From assembly GCA_937929805.1 (NCBI GenBank), contig CALFUT010000012.1, forward strand, positions 160,819-224,818: a DNA stretch of 64,000 bases. Reading direction: 5' to 3'. Made by a program: the position numbers and the translations under genes. Each line of letters starts with the position of its first letter. Position 1 is the stretch's first letter. This stretch comes from an uncultured Pirellulaceae bacterium (GTDB lineage: Bacteria > Planctomycetota > Planctomycetia > Pirellulales > Pirellulaceae). The notes beneath the pieces were generated by a model that searched no databases, had not been told where the DNA came from, and worked only from the letters and a program-made list of their open reading frames with translations. Positions 44,308 to 53,284 of this stretch are shown in pieces.

Positions 44308-44604
44308 TCGAATTTATCAGCATTAGGGGCGGAGTTCGAGTGCTGAAAAGTCGAACGTTGCCAATGGTTCTTAGGTAGTTTTCGTTATGGTCGACTATTC
44401 CGCATTGTTCTTATCTTTTTTCGGAAACAAAAAGGGGGCTCAACCCGTAAAGTTAACGCAGTCAAATAAACCAAGTGTCAACTTTTCCGCCCAATGTGGT
44501 TAGGTTGATCGTTTGGCCGGCAGTAGGTGAAAAACAGCTTGAATCGCTATGAATCGACTGGCAAATCATTGAGTCTGGAACGATTGCTGATATATTGAGA
44601 GATG

Positions 44605-44638
44605 TGTCGCCTGAGACAGGTTGTGTAAGTAGGCGACA
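44605..44638. promoter_or_regulatory. Hairpin in the wzc leader region
   Basis: TGTCGCCT (44605-44612) and AGGCGACA (44631-44638) form a perfect 8-bp stem with an 18-base loop, about 90 bp before the wzc-like start. It could be leader RNA structure or a binding site. No known riboswitch core is recognised. Confidence 0.4.
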
Positions 44639-44730
44639 TCCGTATTCGATCGTCATCTAAAGCTTGGCGAACGACTCTCATCCTTGACTGCCAACACTGA
44701 CCGTAAAACGTCGTTCCCGGAGGACAACTC

Positions 44731-47145
44731 GTGGACCAATCTCAACTTCCTTCTCAGCCGGGTGGAATGCCACAACCGCCGTTCTTTCTTGGCAACCAGA
44801 TGGACATGCCGGGTGAGGAAGCAGAAGCCTTTGACTTTTTTGGTGTGTTGAACCGGCGAAAGTGGTTGGTCTTTCTGGGCTTGGTTACCGGGATGGGGCT
44901 GGGCGGTTTGTACCATGCCAACGCACCGCTGATCTACGAAAGCAAGGCGGATATCCGGATTGAACCCAAGGATCCTCTGTTCTTCAGAGTGTCCGGGACT
45001 GACCCGATGGCTCCCGACTCGGACGACGATGGTTTGGCTCGTCACGATCGGATGATTGGGCGAGACTTCATGATCAAGAAGTGTCTTGAGACGAATGGGT
45101 TGAAGAACCTGCCTTCATTCCAAGACATTGCGGCTGACGAGGTTGTCGTTGAGGTGGCAGAGAACCTTGAGATCCTACCTGACCGTGAGGATCCGTTTAT
45201 CTACGAGTTGTCGTACCGATGCTCGAAGCCAGACGATTCTCGGACCTTGCTGAACAACCTGATTGAAACTTACCGCAAGTATCTTGATGATCGCTACAAG
45301 GACGATAGCGACGAGTTTGTCCACTTGCTTACCGAGGTCAGAAACCAATTTGAAGAACGGTATGCAAAGTCGCAAGAGCACCTCAAGAACTTGCTGGACA
45401 ACGTTCACGCACCTGTCATCATCAGTGGCCAGACGGTGCATCATGTTAAGATTGCCGAACTTGGTCGCACGATTGAAGATGCTAAGTCAACTGTGTCCAA
45501 TGCGTACAGCGATCGTGAACGAGTGGTTGACGCGTTAAATCGGGGTGAAGTTGCGTGCAAAGAGATGCTGTGGACTTTGCTTAACGAAGGCAAGATCAAG
45601 AACAGCGGGGAAAGTAGTACTGACGACCGAATCTCAGAGGGTATCCAGAATAGGCTTCAGGACTTAGAGATTGCAAAGATTGAGCTGGTCGAGCGGTACG
45701 GTCCGAGCCACCCGCGGGTGAAGTCGATTGACCGTCAGATCGCTCATTTTCAAGAGATCTTGGTTGGCAGCGAGGAGGAAGATGCGATTCAGGCCGACGA
45801 AGGGTTTGAACCAGCGAAAGTCATGAGTATGTATTTGGCATCGCTTGACCAAAAGATCCAAGTCAATCAACGCGTTATCCGCTCGTCAATGGAGCAGTAC
45901 GAAATTCATGACGCGGAAGCAATGAAAATCATGACGAACGAGCGTCGTATTGAGGACGCTCGCGATGATTTGGAGTACACGAAAGACCTCTTAACCAAAG
46001 CGAACAATAAGATTGTCGAGCTTGACCCGACGATGCGTCTTGACGGTACTCGTCGGCAAGGAGGTTTCCGATTTGATATTCTGAAAAACGCGACGGCTGG
46101 CGAGCAAGTCTGGCCGATCTTACCCGTGATTTTGGGTATTGGTGGTTTGCTGGGAAGCTTGGTCGGTTTCGGTCTTGGCTGCTTGGTCGAGCTTGCTGAC
46201 AAGACATTCCACAATCCTAGCGAGATCATGAAGCAGTTGAACGTTCCGCTGATTGGCCACATTCCGGTCATTACGCAGAACAAGCGATATCTAGTTGAAA
46301 ACTCGCTGATTGAGCCTGTCGTTTGTACTTATCACCGGCCGAAATCACAGGTGTCCGAAGCGTTCCGTGCCGTGCGTACGGCCCTTTACTTCAACACTCA
46401 GGGGAAGAAGCACTCAGTTATCCAAGTTACCAGCCCGACGCCGGGTGATGGTAAGTCAACGTTGGCCGCTAACCTGGCAGTTTCGATTGCTCAATCAGGC
46501 AAACGAGTTCTACTGGTTGACTCTGATATGCGTCGTCCTCGCCAGAACGTCACTTTTGGAATTACCGCCAAAGAAGGTGTGGCGGCAGTGCTAAGCGGCC
46601 AGTGCCATTGGCGGGACGTGCTGTACGAGTGCGAGGAAATCGATGGTTTGACTGTGATGCCCTGTGGTGCCAAGCCAAATAACCCCGCTGAACTTAGTTC
46701 CTCTCCACAGGTCAAAGAATTGATCGAAGAGATGCGTGAAGAGTTCGATTTTGTTGTGATCGATACGCCGCCATTGCTTGCGGTCACCGATGCATCACCG
46801 ATTGCGGCACGTGTTGATGGCGTCATTCTGACGTTGCGTATCAAAAAGAACGTTCGCGTCAGTGCTGAACGAGCGGTCGAGATTCTTCGCAACATGGGAG
46901 CCAATTGTATCGGCTTGGTCGTCAACGGCGTTGGTGCTCAATCTGGCTACGGTAGCCAATACACCTACGGTGCTTACCGTGCGGGCTACTCCTACAACGG
47001 CTATGGTTACGGCTACGGTTATGGTTACGGCTATGGCTATGGATCTGGCAAGTACTACGACAAAGACGAGGCGGGCCGTAAAGCGGGGCAGCGGACGAAG
47101 AACATCGAGGCACAGCCCTCCTCAGAGGAAAACCCAGTCGGCTGA
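44731..47145 (+). CDS. Wzc-type polysaccharide co-polymerase / tyrosine autokinase
   Basis: 804 residues from GTG 44731, preceded by CGGAGGA (7-base spacing). Wzz domain with TM1 near 50-70 (RRKWLVFLGLVTGMGLGGLY), a long periplasmic coiled coil (about 150-440), and TM2 near 455-495 (ILPVILGIGGLLGSLVGFGL). The BY-kinase has Walker A SPTPGDGKST, Walker A' VLLVDSDMRRPRQN and Walker B FVVIDTPPLL. The tail carries a Tyr cluster including seven consecutive YG pairs, the likely autophosphorylation region. It sets exopolysaccharide chain length and export. Wza and Wzb homologues are not adjacent. Confidence 0.92.
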   Translation: MDQSQLPSQPGGMPQPPFFLGNQMDMPGEEAEAFDFFGVLNRRKWLVFLGLVTGMGLGGLYHANAPLIYESKADIRIEPKDPLFFRVSGTDPMAPDSDDDGLARHDRMIGRDFMIKKCLETNGLKNLPSFQDIAADEVVVEVAENLEILPDREDPFIYELSYRCSKPDDSRTLLNNLIETYRKYLDDRYKDDSDEFVHLLTEVRNQFEERYAKSQEHLKNLLDNVHAPVIISGQTVHHVKIAELGRTIEDAKSTVSNAYSDRERVVDALNRGEVACKEMLWTLLNEGKIKNSGESSTDDRISEGIQNRLQDLEIAKIELVERYGPSHPRVKSIDRQIAHFQEILVGSEEEDAIQADEGFEPAKVMSMYLASLDQKIQVNQRVIRSSMEQYEIHDAEAMKIMTNERRIEDARDDLEYTKDLLTKANNKIVELDPTMRLDGTRRQGGFRFDILKNATAGEQVWPILPVILGIGGLLGSLVGFGLGCLVELADKTFHNPSEIMKQLNVPLIGHIPVITQNKRYLVENSLIEPVVCTYHRPKSQVSEAFRAVRTALYFNTQGKKHSVIQVTSPTPGDGKSTLAANLAVSIAQSGKRVLLVDSDMRRPRQNVTFGITAKEGVAAVLSGQCHWRDVLYECEEIDGLTVMPCGAKPNNPAELSSSPQVKELIEEMREEFDFVVIDTPPLLAVTDASPIAARVDGVILTLRIKKNVRVSAERAVEILRNMGANCIGLVVNGVGAQSGYGSQYTYGAYRAGYSYNGYGYGYGYGYGYGYGSGKYYDKDEAGRKAGQRTKNIEAQPSSEENPVG

Positions 47146-47183
47146 TAGAGCCTACTTCGATTTGCTAGAAAACGAGAACTTTA

Positions 47184-47217
47184 AGCGTCACCATGCATGT
47201 TGTGGTGACGCTTTTTC
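47184..47217 (+). terminator. Terminator of the wzc-like gene
   Basis: AGCGTCACCA / TGGTGACGCT (47184-47193 and 47203-47212) with a 9-base loop is followed by TTTTTC, 38 bp after the stop. Confidence 0.85.
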
Positions 47218-47343
47218 TATGCTTTCGCTAGTAAATGCTAGCTGGTCAGAATGCTGATTGCTCTATTAGGTCTACCGGAGCCTTGATACTGTCTCCGCAA
47301 TTCGTTTTTTCGATTTTTGTCGGCCAGCAAGGAAGTCGCCGTC

Positions 47344-48081
47344 ATGCAGAGAATTGTATCATTGCCCCTAGGTTGTGCATTGCTTTCGAGCATTGTCATG
47401 GTCGCGGGATGTCATAGCGCAAAAAGTCCGTTTACATCGCTGGCGAACGTTCGAGCCCCTTGGTCGACCGATGAGGTCGAAGACGAGGCCCTCTTGGCAG
47501 ATACGTTGTTTGAAAAAAAGCGACGCATGGAAGCGGCCGTTGCAATTGCCAAAAATGGACCGGTCGAACAACAGCAAAAAGTTGCCAAGGGACTCCTAGA
47601 GATTGTTCGCCGCGACCCGGTGTTGTTACTTCGATTGCACGCGGTGAACTTAGCCGCCCAGCTACGTTGCCCGGCCGCTCTAAGTGCGCTTAAAGAGGCC
47701 TCAACCGATTCAAGCTCCGACATTCGTATTGCTGCTGTTAGGGCTTGGGAATCGATGCCATCAGGTCATGCGGTTCCTCAGTTGCAGGAGATTATCGGCA
47801 GCGACACGAACGTCGATGTGCGGCTATCGGCCACGAAAGCGCTTGGGAATTTTTCAGGACGACAGGCTGTTAGCGCAATCTCACTTGCATTAAACGATTC
47901 AGATCCTGCCCTTCAGCTGCGCGCGATGGAATCTCTGGGGTCGGCATCGGGTGAAAACCTTGGCTTGAATGTCGGCGCTTGGAAGAACTACGTGGCTCGC
48001 GTCGCACCCGAAATGCCCGCGCCTTCAAACGGTAGCCAGACAAGAGTCGCCGAGCAAGGTTTCGAATCCTTCCGACGCTAA
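47344..48081 (+). CDS. HEAT-repeat-like lipoprotein
   Basis: 245 residues from ATG 47344 (the frame opens at 47317). A signal segment ends in the lipobox VAGC with Cys23. Residues about 75-215 hold four or five alpha-alpha repeats of the PBS-lyase HEAT type (LRLHAVNLAAQLRCPAALSA; IRIAAVRAWESMPSGHAVPQ; VRLSATKALGNFSGRQAVSA; LQLRAMESLGSAS). Such scaffolds bind proteins; the partner is unknown. It follows the wzc-like gene but beyond a terminator, so it has its own transcript. Confidence 0.8.
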   Translation: MQRIVSLPLGCALLSSIVMVAGCHSAKSPFTSLANVRAPWSTDEVEDEALLADTLFEKKRRMEAAVAIAKNGPVEQQQKVAKGLLEIVRRDPVLLLRLHAVNLAAQLRCPAALSALKEASTDSSSDIRIAAVRAWESMPSGHAVPQLQEIIGSDTNVDVRLSATKALGNFSGRQAVSAISLALNDSDPALQLRAMESLGSASGENLGLNVGAWKNYVARVAPEMPAPSNGSQTRVAEQGFESFRR

Positions 48082-48235
48082 ACAGTATCGATGTTGGGCT
48101 TGGGCGGGGGAATCAAAGCCATGTTCGAGCGGCTGAACGACAGGTTGCCAAATCGTCCGATCCGTCGTAAATTACGAGGCATTGGATCCCTCACGCTGAC
48201 GGTCCAAGCGGCACTGATTCGTGTGAATACGACTG

Positions 48236-49168
48236 ATGAAATCGACTGTGGATAAAAAATCTTTTTTCGGGATGGTCGATGCCGCGATCAAACTTGGAAA
48301 AATCCACGAAGCCGATGGCCTGCTGATCTTGCTCGAGCAGAAAGTCACTTGGTCGCGCCTCAAACGAAAGCTGGACCAAGTCGAGACTGGCGTGATTGCG
48401 ACCCATTCGACAGAAGTGCTGGAAGCCGCGCAAGCCGCCGAAATCCATTGCGTTTTACTGGAAAACCCCGAGGCGACGGTCCAGAATCAGTTGACGCAGG
48501 GAGTTCTGCTGGCAGTGACCGAAGATATACTGCGTCACGGATCCACGTTGATCGCAGTTTATAGCAACTTCGACACCGAGCAGATCGATTCGATCAGCGT
48601 TCTTCGTTTGACCGAGCGACTGGGGCGTTTGACGGCTCGTGATTTGCGGCGGTTGAAGACGAAAGTCCCACTCGAAACGCTCAAGGTTGTCGTTGATCTG
48701 GCGGTTCAGATTGGTCGGGAGGGGCGCGAAGGCAAAGCAGTCGGCACGATGTTCGTGGTTGGAGATCACCGCAAGGTTCTTGATGAAAGCCGACCTGCTG
48801 GATTTGATCCGGTTAAAGGATACGCGAAAAAGGAGCGAAGCCTTCACGACTCGAAGACTCGTGAAGGGATCAAAGAGATTGCTCAACTGGACGGTATGTT
48901 CGTGGTCGCATCTGACGGCACGGTAGAGGGTTGTGGCCGACTAATCGACACATCGCCCGTGGAACTGACCATTTCCAAAGGTCTAGGGGCGCGACATTTC
49001 GCGGGCGCGGCGATCAGTAAAAACACGAAAGCGATTGCCGTCGTCGTAAGTCAATCCAGCGGCACAGTTCGTATCTTTCAGAACGGTGAAGTCGTTCTCA
49101 GGATCGAGCCGTTGCAGCGAAAAGCGATGAAGTGGAAAGAACTTGATCCCGAACCGGCGTCTGATTAG
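48236..49168 (+). CDS. DacZ-like diadenylate cyclase (DAC domain)
   Basis: 310 residues. The N-terminal about 160 residues form an alpha/beta domain of the type found in archaeal DacZ, not the membrane helices of CdaA nor the C-terminal DNA-binding part of DisA. The C-terminal DAC domain holds the two active-site blocks: DGM at 219-221 (family DGA) and ARHF at 252-255 (family (T/A)RHR/RHxA). GTMFVVGDHRKVL opens the domain. The expected reaction is two ATP to c-di-AMP. The changed third residue in both motifs leaves activity slightly uncertain. The start is ATG 48236 without a strong ribosome site. Confidence 0.82.
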   Translation: MKSTVDKKSFFGMVDAAIKLGKIHEADGLLILLEQKVTWSRLKRKLDQVETGVIATHSTEVLEAAQAAEIHCVLLENPEATVQNQLTQGVLLAVTEDILRHGSTLIAVYSNFDTEQIDSISVLRLTERLGRLTARDLRRLKTKVPLETLKVVVDLAVQIGREGREGKAVGTMFVVGDHRKVLDESRPAGFDPVKGYAKKERSLHDSKTREGIKEIAQLDGMFVVASDGTVEGCGRLIDTSPVELTISKGLGARHFAGAAISKNTKAIAVVVSQSSGTVRIFQNGEVVLRIEPLQRKAMKWKELDPEPASD

Positions 49169-49206
49169 CGTCCGTTGGTTGGCGATCAGAACATTCCGTT
49201 TGCGGA

Positions 49207-49896
49207 TTATCGAGAGGCTCGGTCGAGTGCTTCCTTAGGAAGGCCAATGTCGATCAACCGAACTCCACCGCAGTAGTGACGCCCGTTGTCGGTGTTCATC
49301 CCATGCTTGGCGGCAATAAAGGTGCATGTCAGGTGCGCACGGAAGGCATCGTTTGCTACCAGTCCGGTGTCGCCGTCTAGGCCGCTGGGCAAATCGATAG
49401 CAACCCTAGTCGCTTCCATCGCGTTGCAAGCCATTACGACTTGATCGTAAGGTGGACGTAGCCCTCCTCTGGCTCCCGTTCCCAGCATTGCGTCGACGAT
49501 CATACCCGGCGGATCTCTGTCGTGGCTCATTAGAATATCCTTGACCTGATCGGCATTAGAATCGATCGGAAGTTCGATGGTGGGTAGATCGAGTAACTTT
49601 AGTCGATCCAAATTTTCGCGAGCGTCACCCGAGATCGTGCTGGCGTTCGCCAGCAGAATAACTTTGACGGCGATTCCATGCTCATGCAAATGGCGAGCGA
49701 TCACAAATCCATCGCCGCCATTGTTACCCCGGCCGCAAAGGACGACTACTTTTCCTGCCACTTTCAATTCAATCATCGCGTGGGCACAACCCAACCCAGC
49801 ATTTTCCATCAGTTTTAGGCTGGGAAACCCAAGTTCTTCAATCGCGATTCGATCTGCCTCGCGGCATTGTTGGCAAGATAAAAATTTCATGTTCAA
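49207..49896 (-). CDS. nnrE: NAD(P)H-hydrate epimerase
   Basis: YjeF N-terminal-type protein, 229 residues, epimerising damaged R-NAD(P)HX to the S form for repair. VVLCGRGNNGGDGFVIARHL (near 50-70) is the nucleotide loop; VDAMLGTGARGGLRPPYDQ and VAIDLPSGLDGDTG complete the active site, with the Asp in the latter conserved. The dehydratase half (NnrD), fused in many bacteria, is absent here and must be encoded elsewhere. Convergent with the DacZ-like gene. ATG 49896 is used; a second ATG lies two codons in. Confidence 0.92.
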   Translation of the reverse strand: MNMKFLSCQQCREADRIAIEELGFPSLKLMENAGLGCAHAMIELKVAGKVVVLCGRGNNGGDGFVIARHLHEHGIAVKVILLANASTISGDARENLDRLKLLDLPTIELPIDSNADQVKDILMSHDRDPPGMIVDAMLGTGARGGLRPPYDQVVMACNAMEATRVAIDLPSGLDGDTGLVANDAFRAHLTCTFIAAKHGMNTDNGRHYCGGVRLIDIGLPKEALDRASR

Positions 49897-50053
49897 ACGG
49901 GAATCAACAGGATGCGATATAACGAAAAATGGGCGGAATTCGAACTCTTTGACGTTTGGGTACGCTCAAGAAATTGACCCGCGTGTTCGCTTTCGCCTGA
50001 CATGGTAAACTCAAAGAAACTACTCAGACAGCAGCCCAAAGTACCATTCGTCC

Positions 50054-51013
50054 ATGTCGGTCAAATCAGAACAAGAAGACGCCCAGAAACTTCATTTTGT
50101 AGCAGAGGGTGGATATCCGGACAGCAAAATTAAGGCTGGCGATTGGCAACTGCAATACCCGTTTGCGTTGCACTCGTTTGATGTCAAAGGGCACCGAATC
50201 AATTATATCGACGAAGGCGACCCAACAGCCGATCCGATTTTGATGGTGCACGGTAACCCCACGTGGTCATTTTACTGGCGGCGTTTGATTGCTCAATTGA
50301 GCCCGCAGTATCGAACGGTTGCGATTGATCATCTGGGTTGCGGGTTGAGTGATAAGCCGGTCGACCACGATTATTGCTTGCAAAATCATATTGACAACCT
50401 GTGCGAGTTGATCGACCAACTTGACTTGAGCGACGTTACTCTGATGGCGCACGACTGGGGTGGTTCGATCGGATTGGGTGCGTTGTTGGCTCGCAGGGAA
50501 CGTTTCAAGCGGATCGTTTTGTTTAACACGGGTGCTTTTCCACCGCCGTATATTCCACTTCGAATTCGCGCCTGTCGTTGGCCAGTCGTGGGCAGGCTGG
50601 GCGTCCAGGGGCTAAATATGTTTGCGCGAGCAGCGATAACGATGGCGACCGAACAACCGGGAGGACTGCCTGCCGACGTCGCTGACGGGCTGTTGGCTCC
50701 ATACGACAATTGGAATCATCGAATCGCGATTTACAAATTTGTAAAAGATATTCCTGCATCCTCTGGGCATCGTACTTGGGACGTATTGGCGAACCTTGAA
50801 GCCCAACTTCCCCAGCTCTCAGACTGGCCGATCTTGATGATGTGGGGAATGAAGGACTGGTGTTTCCGACCGGAATGTTTGAGGCGTCTACAAGAGTCAT
50901 GGCCGGAAGCAGAAGTGCACGAGATTGCGGATGCCGGTCACTACGTGATTGAGGACGCGCACGAGCAAGTCGCGACGACGGTTGAAGGTTTTCTTCGACG
51001 GACGGCGTTTTGA
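50054..51013 (+). CDS. Alpha/beta hydrolase, haloalkane-dehalogenase-like
   Basis: 319 residues. HGNPTWSFYWR (66-76) carries the oxyanion-hole/halide Asn, and the nucleophile is Asp134 in AHDWGG, with the adjacent Trp typical of haloalkane dehalogenases. The catalytic His lies in ADAGHYVIEDA near the end. The lid region (PPPYIPLRIRACRWPVVGRL) is about normal size. An Asp nucleophile excludes an ordinary esterase. The same signature occurs in OleB beta-lactone decarboxylases, which is a real alternative; no oleA/C/D is adjacent. It precedes the PTPS-like gene by 73 bp on the same strand. Confidence 0.85.
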   Translation: MSVKSEQEDAQKLHFVAEGGYPDSKIKAGDWQLQYPFALHSFDVKGHRINYIDEGDPTADPILMVHGNPTWSFYWRRLIAQLSPQYRTVAIDHLGCGLSDKPVDHDYCLQNHIDNLCELIDQLDLSDVTLMAHDWGGSIGLGALLARRERFKRIVLFNTGAFPPPYIPLRIRACRWPVVGRLGVQGLNMFARAAITMATEQPGGLPADVADGLLAPYDNWNHRIAIYKFVKDIPASSGHRTWDVLANLEAQLPQLSDWPILMMWGMKDWCFRPECLRRLQESWPEAEVHEIADAGHYVIEDAHEQVATTVEGFLRRTAF

Positions 51014-51086
51014 GGATTTCAAATAGCGTGTCCTAAGTTGCTAGCTCCGTCCTCTTTAAGTTTAAATCGTTCCTGCGAGTAACCTT

Positions 51087-51572
51087 ATGCCAGAGTTTCG
51101 TGTTTGTCTCGAGAAAGACAATCTTGTCTTCAGCGCGGCGCATTTCATTACCTTCAATGGTGATGTGTGCGAGTCACTGCACGGGCACAACTATCGTGTG
51201 AAGTGCGAAGTTGTGGGGCCGCTCGATGAAAACGGGTACGTGGTTGATTTCATCGCCTTGCGTGATGCATTGGTTGAAATTGTCGGCACGCTGGATCACC
51301 GAGTTGTTTTGCCCAGCCAACATCCGATGATCAAGGTTGCTCAGGACGGTGAAGAAGTATTAGTGACGTTTCGAGAAAAACGCTGGGTGTTTCCGGCAGA
51401 TAATTGCGTGATGTTGCCGATTGCCAACACGACGGCGGAACTGATGGCCCAGCATATTGGCGAGCAATTGATCGAGAAGACTCGCCAAAAATTTGGTAAC
51501 TCGATCACTAGGATCATCGTCGCAGTGGATGAAAACCGAGGCCAATGGGGAGTGGTCGAAATCGACTGGTAA
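51087..51572 (+). CDS. 6-pyruvoyl-tetrahydropterin synthase / QueD family protein
   Basis: 161 residues. Zinc ligands are His19 (FSAAHF), His32 and His34 (LHGHNY). Cys28 has the C-x3-HGH spacing of QueD-type enzymes. DHRVVLPSQHP and NTTAELMA are family motifs, and VDENRGQWGVVEI holds the C-terminal Glu that anchors the pterin. An insertion (DGEEVLVTFREKRWVFPADN) lengthens it compared with E. coli QueD (121 residues). It could serve queuosine, tetrahydrobiopterin or methanopterin-type synthesis; no neighbour decides. ATG 51087. Confidence 0.85.
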   Translation: MPEFRVCLEKDNLVFSAAHFITFNGDVCESLHGHNYRVKCEVVGPLDENGYVVDFIALRDALVEIVGTLDHRVVLPSQHPMIKVAQDGEEVLVTFREKRWVFPADNCVMLPIANTTAELMAQHIGEQLIEKTRQKFGNSITRIIVAVDENRGQWGVVEIDW

Positions 51573-51621
51573 TCGTGGGACCAAACAACGTCTGGGCAAA
51601 TGTTCAGTAACGATTGGCTCG

Positions 51622-52926
51622 CTATTTGGCGATGCAATAGAGTTTGCTTTCGCTGCGGATAAAGATTTCTCCGTTGCTGATTGCGGGCGTTGCGTTGAAC
51701 AGCCCTTCGTCTTCCAGCTGGTTGGATGCAACCTGTTGAAAGTCGGCAGTCGCCTTGAGGATATAGGTTGCACCGCTGCGGGTCGTCAGCAGAACCTGAT
51801 CGCCGACTCTCAGAGCTGAGGCATAGTCACCTGCCGGGCGACCACCTTTCTTTTGCTTGATTCTTTCCTTGAAAACATACTTTCCCGTTTCGCAATCCGC
51901 GCAGAAGGCGATGCCGGTCGACGTCCAGTACAGTCGACCGTCCGCAACGACGGGAGTTCCAATGCCGCTTCGCAAAGCGCCGGACCAAACGGTGTGAGTT
52001 TCCGTTACGTCGCCACGACCTCCAGCCTTGACGGCTACTGCGCGTCCTTCTCGGCCGCCCATCGCGAAAACGACCCCGTCAAGTTCAGCCAGAGATCCGC
52101 AAACCGTTCGATCGATGGGCGAATCGGCTCGCCAGATTTCTTCGCCATCATCTGGATTGAGTGCAATGATTTTCCCCGGCGTGCTACAAACTAATTCTTT
52201 GTGACCGTCGATTTCGACCATCGAAGGAGTGGACCAGCAGCTGGTGAATTTTTCATCGGACACTTTCCAAGCAACGCTTCCGTCTGATTTGTTGAGCGCG
52301 ACGATCGCCTGCCCGACGTTGCCGGCAATCACGATGACTTTGTCTTTGTACAACATACAACTTGCGCCGCCGCCCCAGCGAGCGGGATCAGAATCCGTCC
52401 CTAGATTCGTTTTCCACTGCTGGTTTCCCTCCATATCGAATGCCAGCAAACCTGTTTTGCCAAACAGCACGAATACTTGCTGACCATCCGTCGCCGGAGT
52501 GCTACTGGCGTAGCCGTGGTCACAAATGAAACCCTTGTAAGGATCCTCTTCGTGTTCTGAATCCACTGTAGTTCTCCAGAGTTCAGTCCCCATGTTGCGA
52601 TCGAAGCACAGCAAATGCCGCTTTAGGTCTGCGGGTTCGCCGGGGTTTTCACGATCGAGCCCGTAACTGGTGTACGCCGTCAAAAAGATTCGATCTTCAA
52701 AAACCACAGGGCTCGAACTTCCTTTGCCCGGCAGATCGACCGTCCATTTGATATTGGTTTCGTTGTCCCATTCCAGCGGAATATTTTTGCTTTCACTGAC
52801 CCCTGTTCCGTTGGGGCCTCGGAAGCGAGCCCAGTTTTCGGCATGACAGTTCGCAAGCAAAGCAGCGAAACTCACGAGAAAAGCCGCGGGGAAAACGAAA
52901 GAAGCGGTGGAGGCGATGGATTTCAT
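51622..52926 (-). CDS. Secreted PQQ-type beta-propeller protein
   Basis: 434 residues. A signal peptide (ASFVFPAAFLVSFAALLANC then HA) precedes ENWARFRGPNGTGVS, a start seen on many planctomycete propellers. Repeated blades follow the BamB/PQQ pattern (LLCFDRNMGTELWRTTVDSE; LLAFDMEGNQQWKTNLG; IVALNKSDGSVAWKVSDE; IIALNPDDGEEIWRADS). No quinoprotein dehydrogenase active-site signature is visible, so it is probably a binding propeller rather than an enzyme. It is monocistronic, convergent with the PTPS-like gene. Confidence 0.88.
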   Translation of the reverse strand: MKSIASTASFVFPAAFLVSFAALLANCHAENWARFRGPNGTGVSESKNIPLEWDNETNIKWTVDLPGKGSSSPVVFEDRIFLTAYTSYGLDRENPGEPADLKRHLLCFDRNMGTELWRTTVDSEHEEDPYKGFICDHGYASSTPATDGQQVFVLFGKTGLLAFDMEGNQQWKTNLGTDSDPARWGGGASCMLYKDKVIVIAGNVGQAIVALNKSDGSVAWKVSDEKFTSCWSTPSMVEIDGHKELVCSTPGKIIALNPDDGEEIWRADSPIDRTVCGSLAELDGVVFAMGGREGRAVAVKAGGRGDVTETHTVWSGALRSGIGTPVVADGRLYWTSTGIAFCADCETGKYVFKERIKQKKGGRPAGDYASALRVGDQVLLTTRSGATYILKATADFQQVASNQLEDEGLFNATPAISNGEIFIRSESKLYCIAK

Positions 52927-53284
52927 CGGTTCATTCCTCGTAAAAGAGATGACTCAAATTTGGATCGACGTTCCTGTCGGTGGCTGGACGCTGATTATTG
53001 CGTTGGAAGCGAGTTCCAAACAGACGTCCAAAACATGGACTTGGCGATTTGATGCGGGCGAAACCCTCGGAAATGGTTGGTTGAATGGCAATAACAACGA
53101 ATCAATTGCCGCTACTATCGGCGTAAACGTTAAAAGCGGTTGGATGTAGGGTGAGGGAACTCGCCCCAAGGCGTGCCGTGCCGGCGGTACTTTTGGATGC
53201 CACTAAATTTTTAAATTCACTGCCAATTGCCAGCAGCGAGCTAGACTTTAACGCCCTTTGAGCCAACGTTTTAGGAAAATTTTT
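52927..53284. other. Intergenic region between divergent propeller and GT4 genes
   Basis: 358 bp. A weak plus-strand frame at 52907-53149 overlaps the propeller gene and has no family resemblance, so it is not called. No strong hairpin is seen. Confidence 0.4.

Noticed and set aside
48247..48255. TGTGGATAA, a perfect DnaA box match
   Set aside because: It lies inside the first codons of the DacZ-like gene, is isolated, and is explained by coding sequence.
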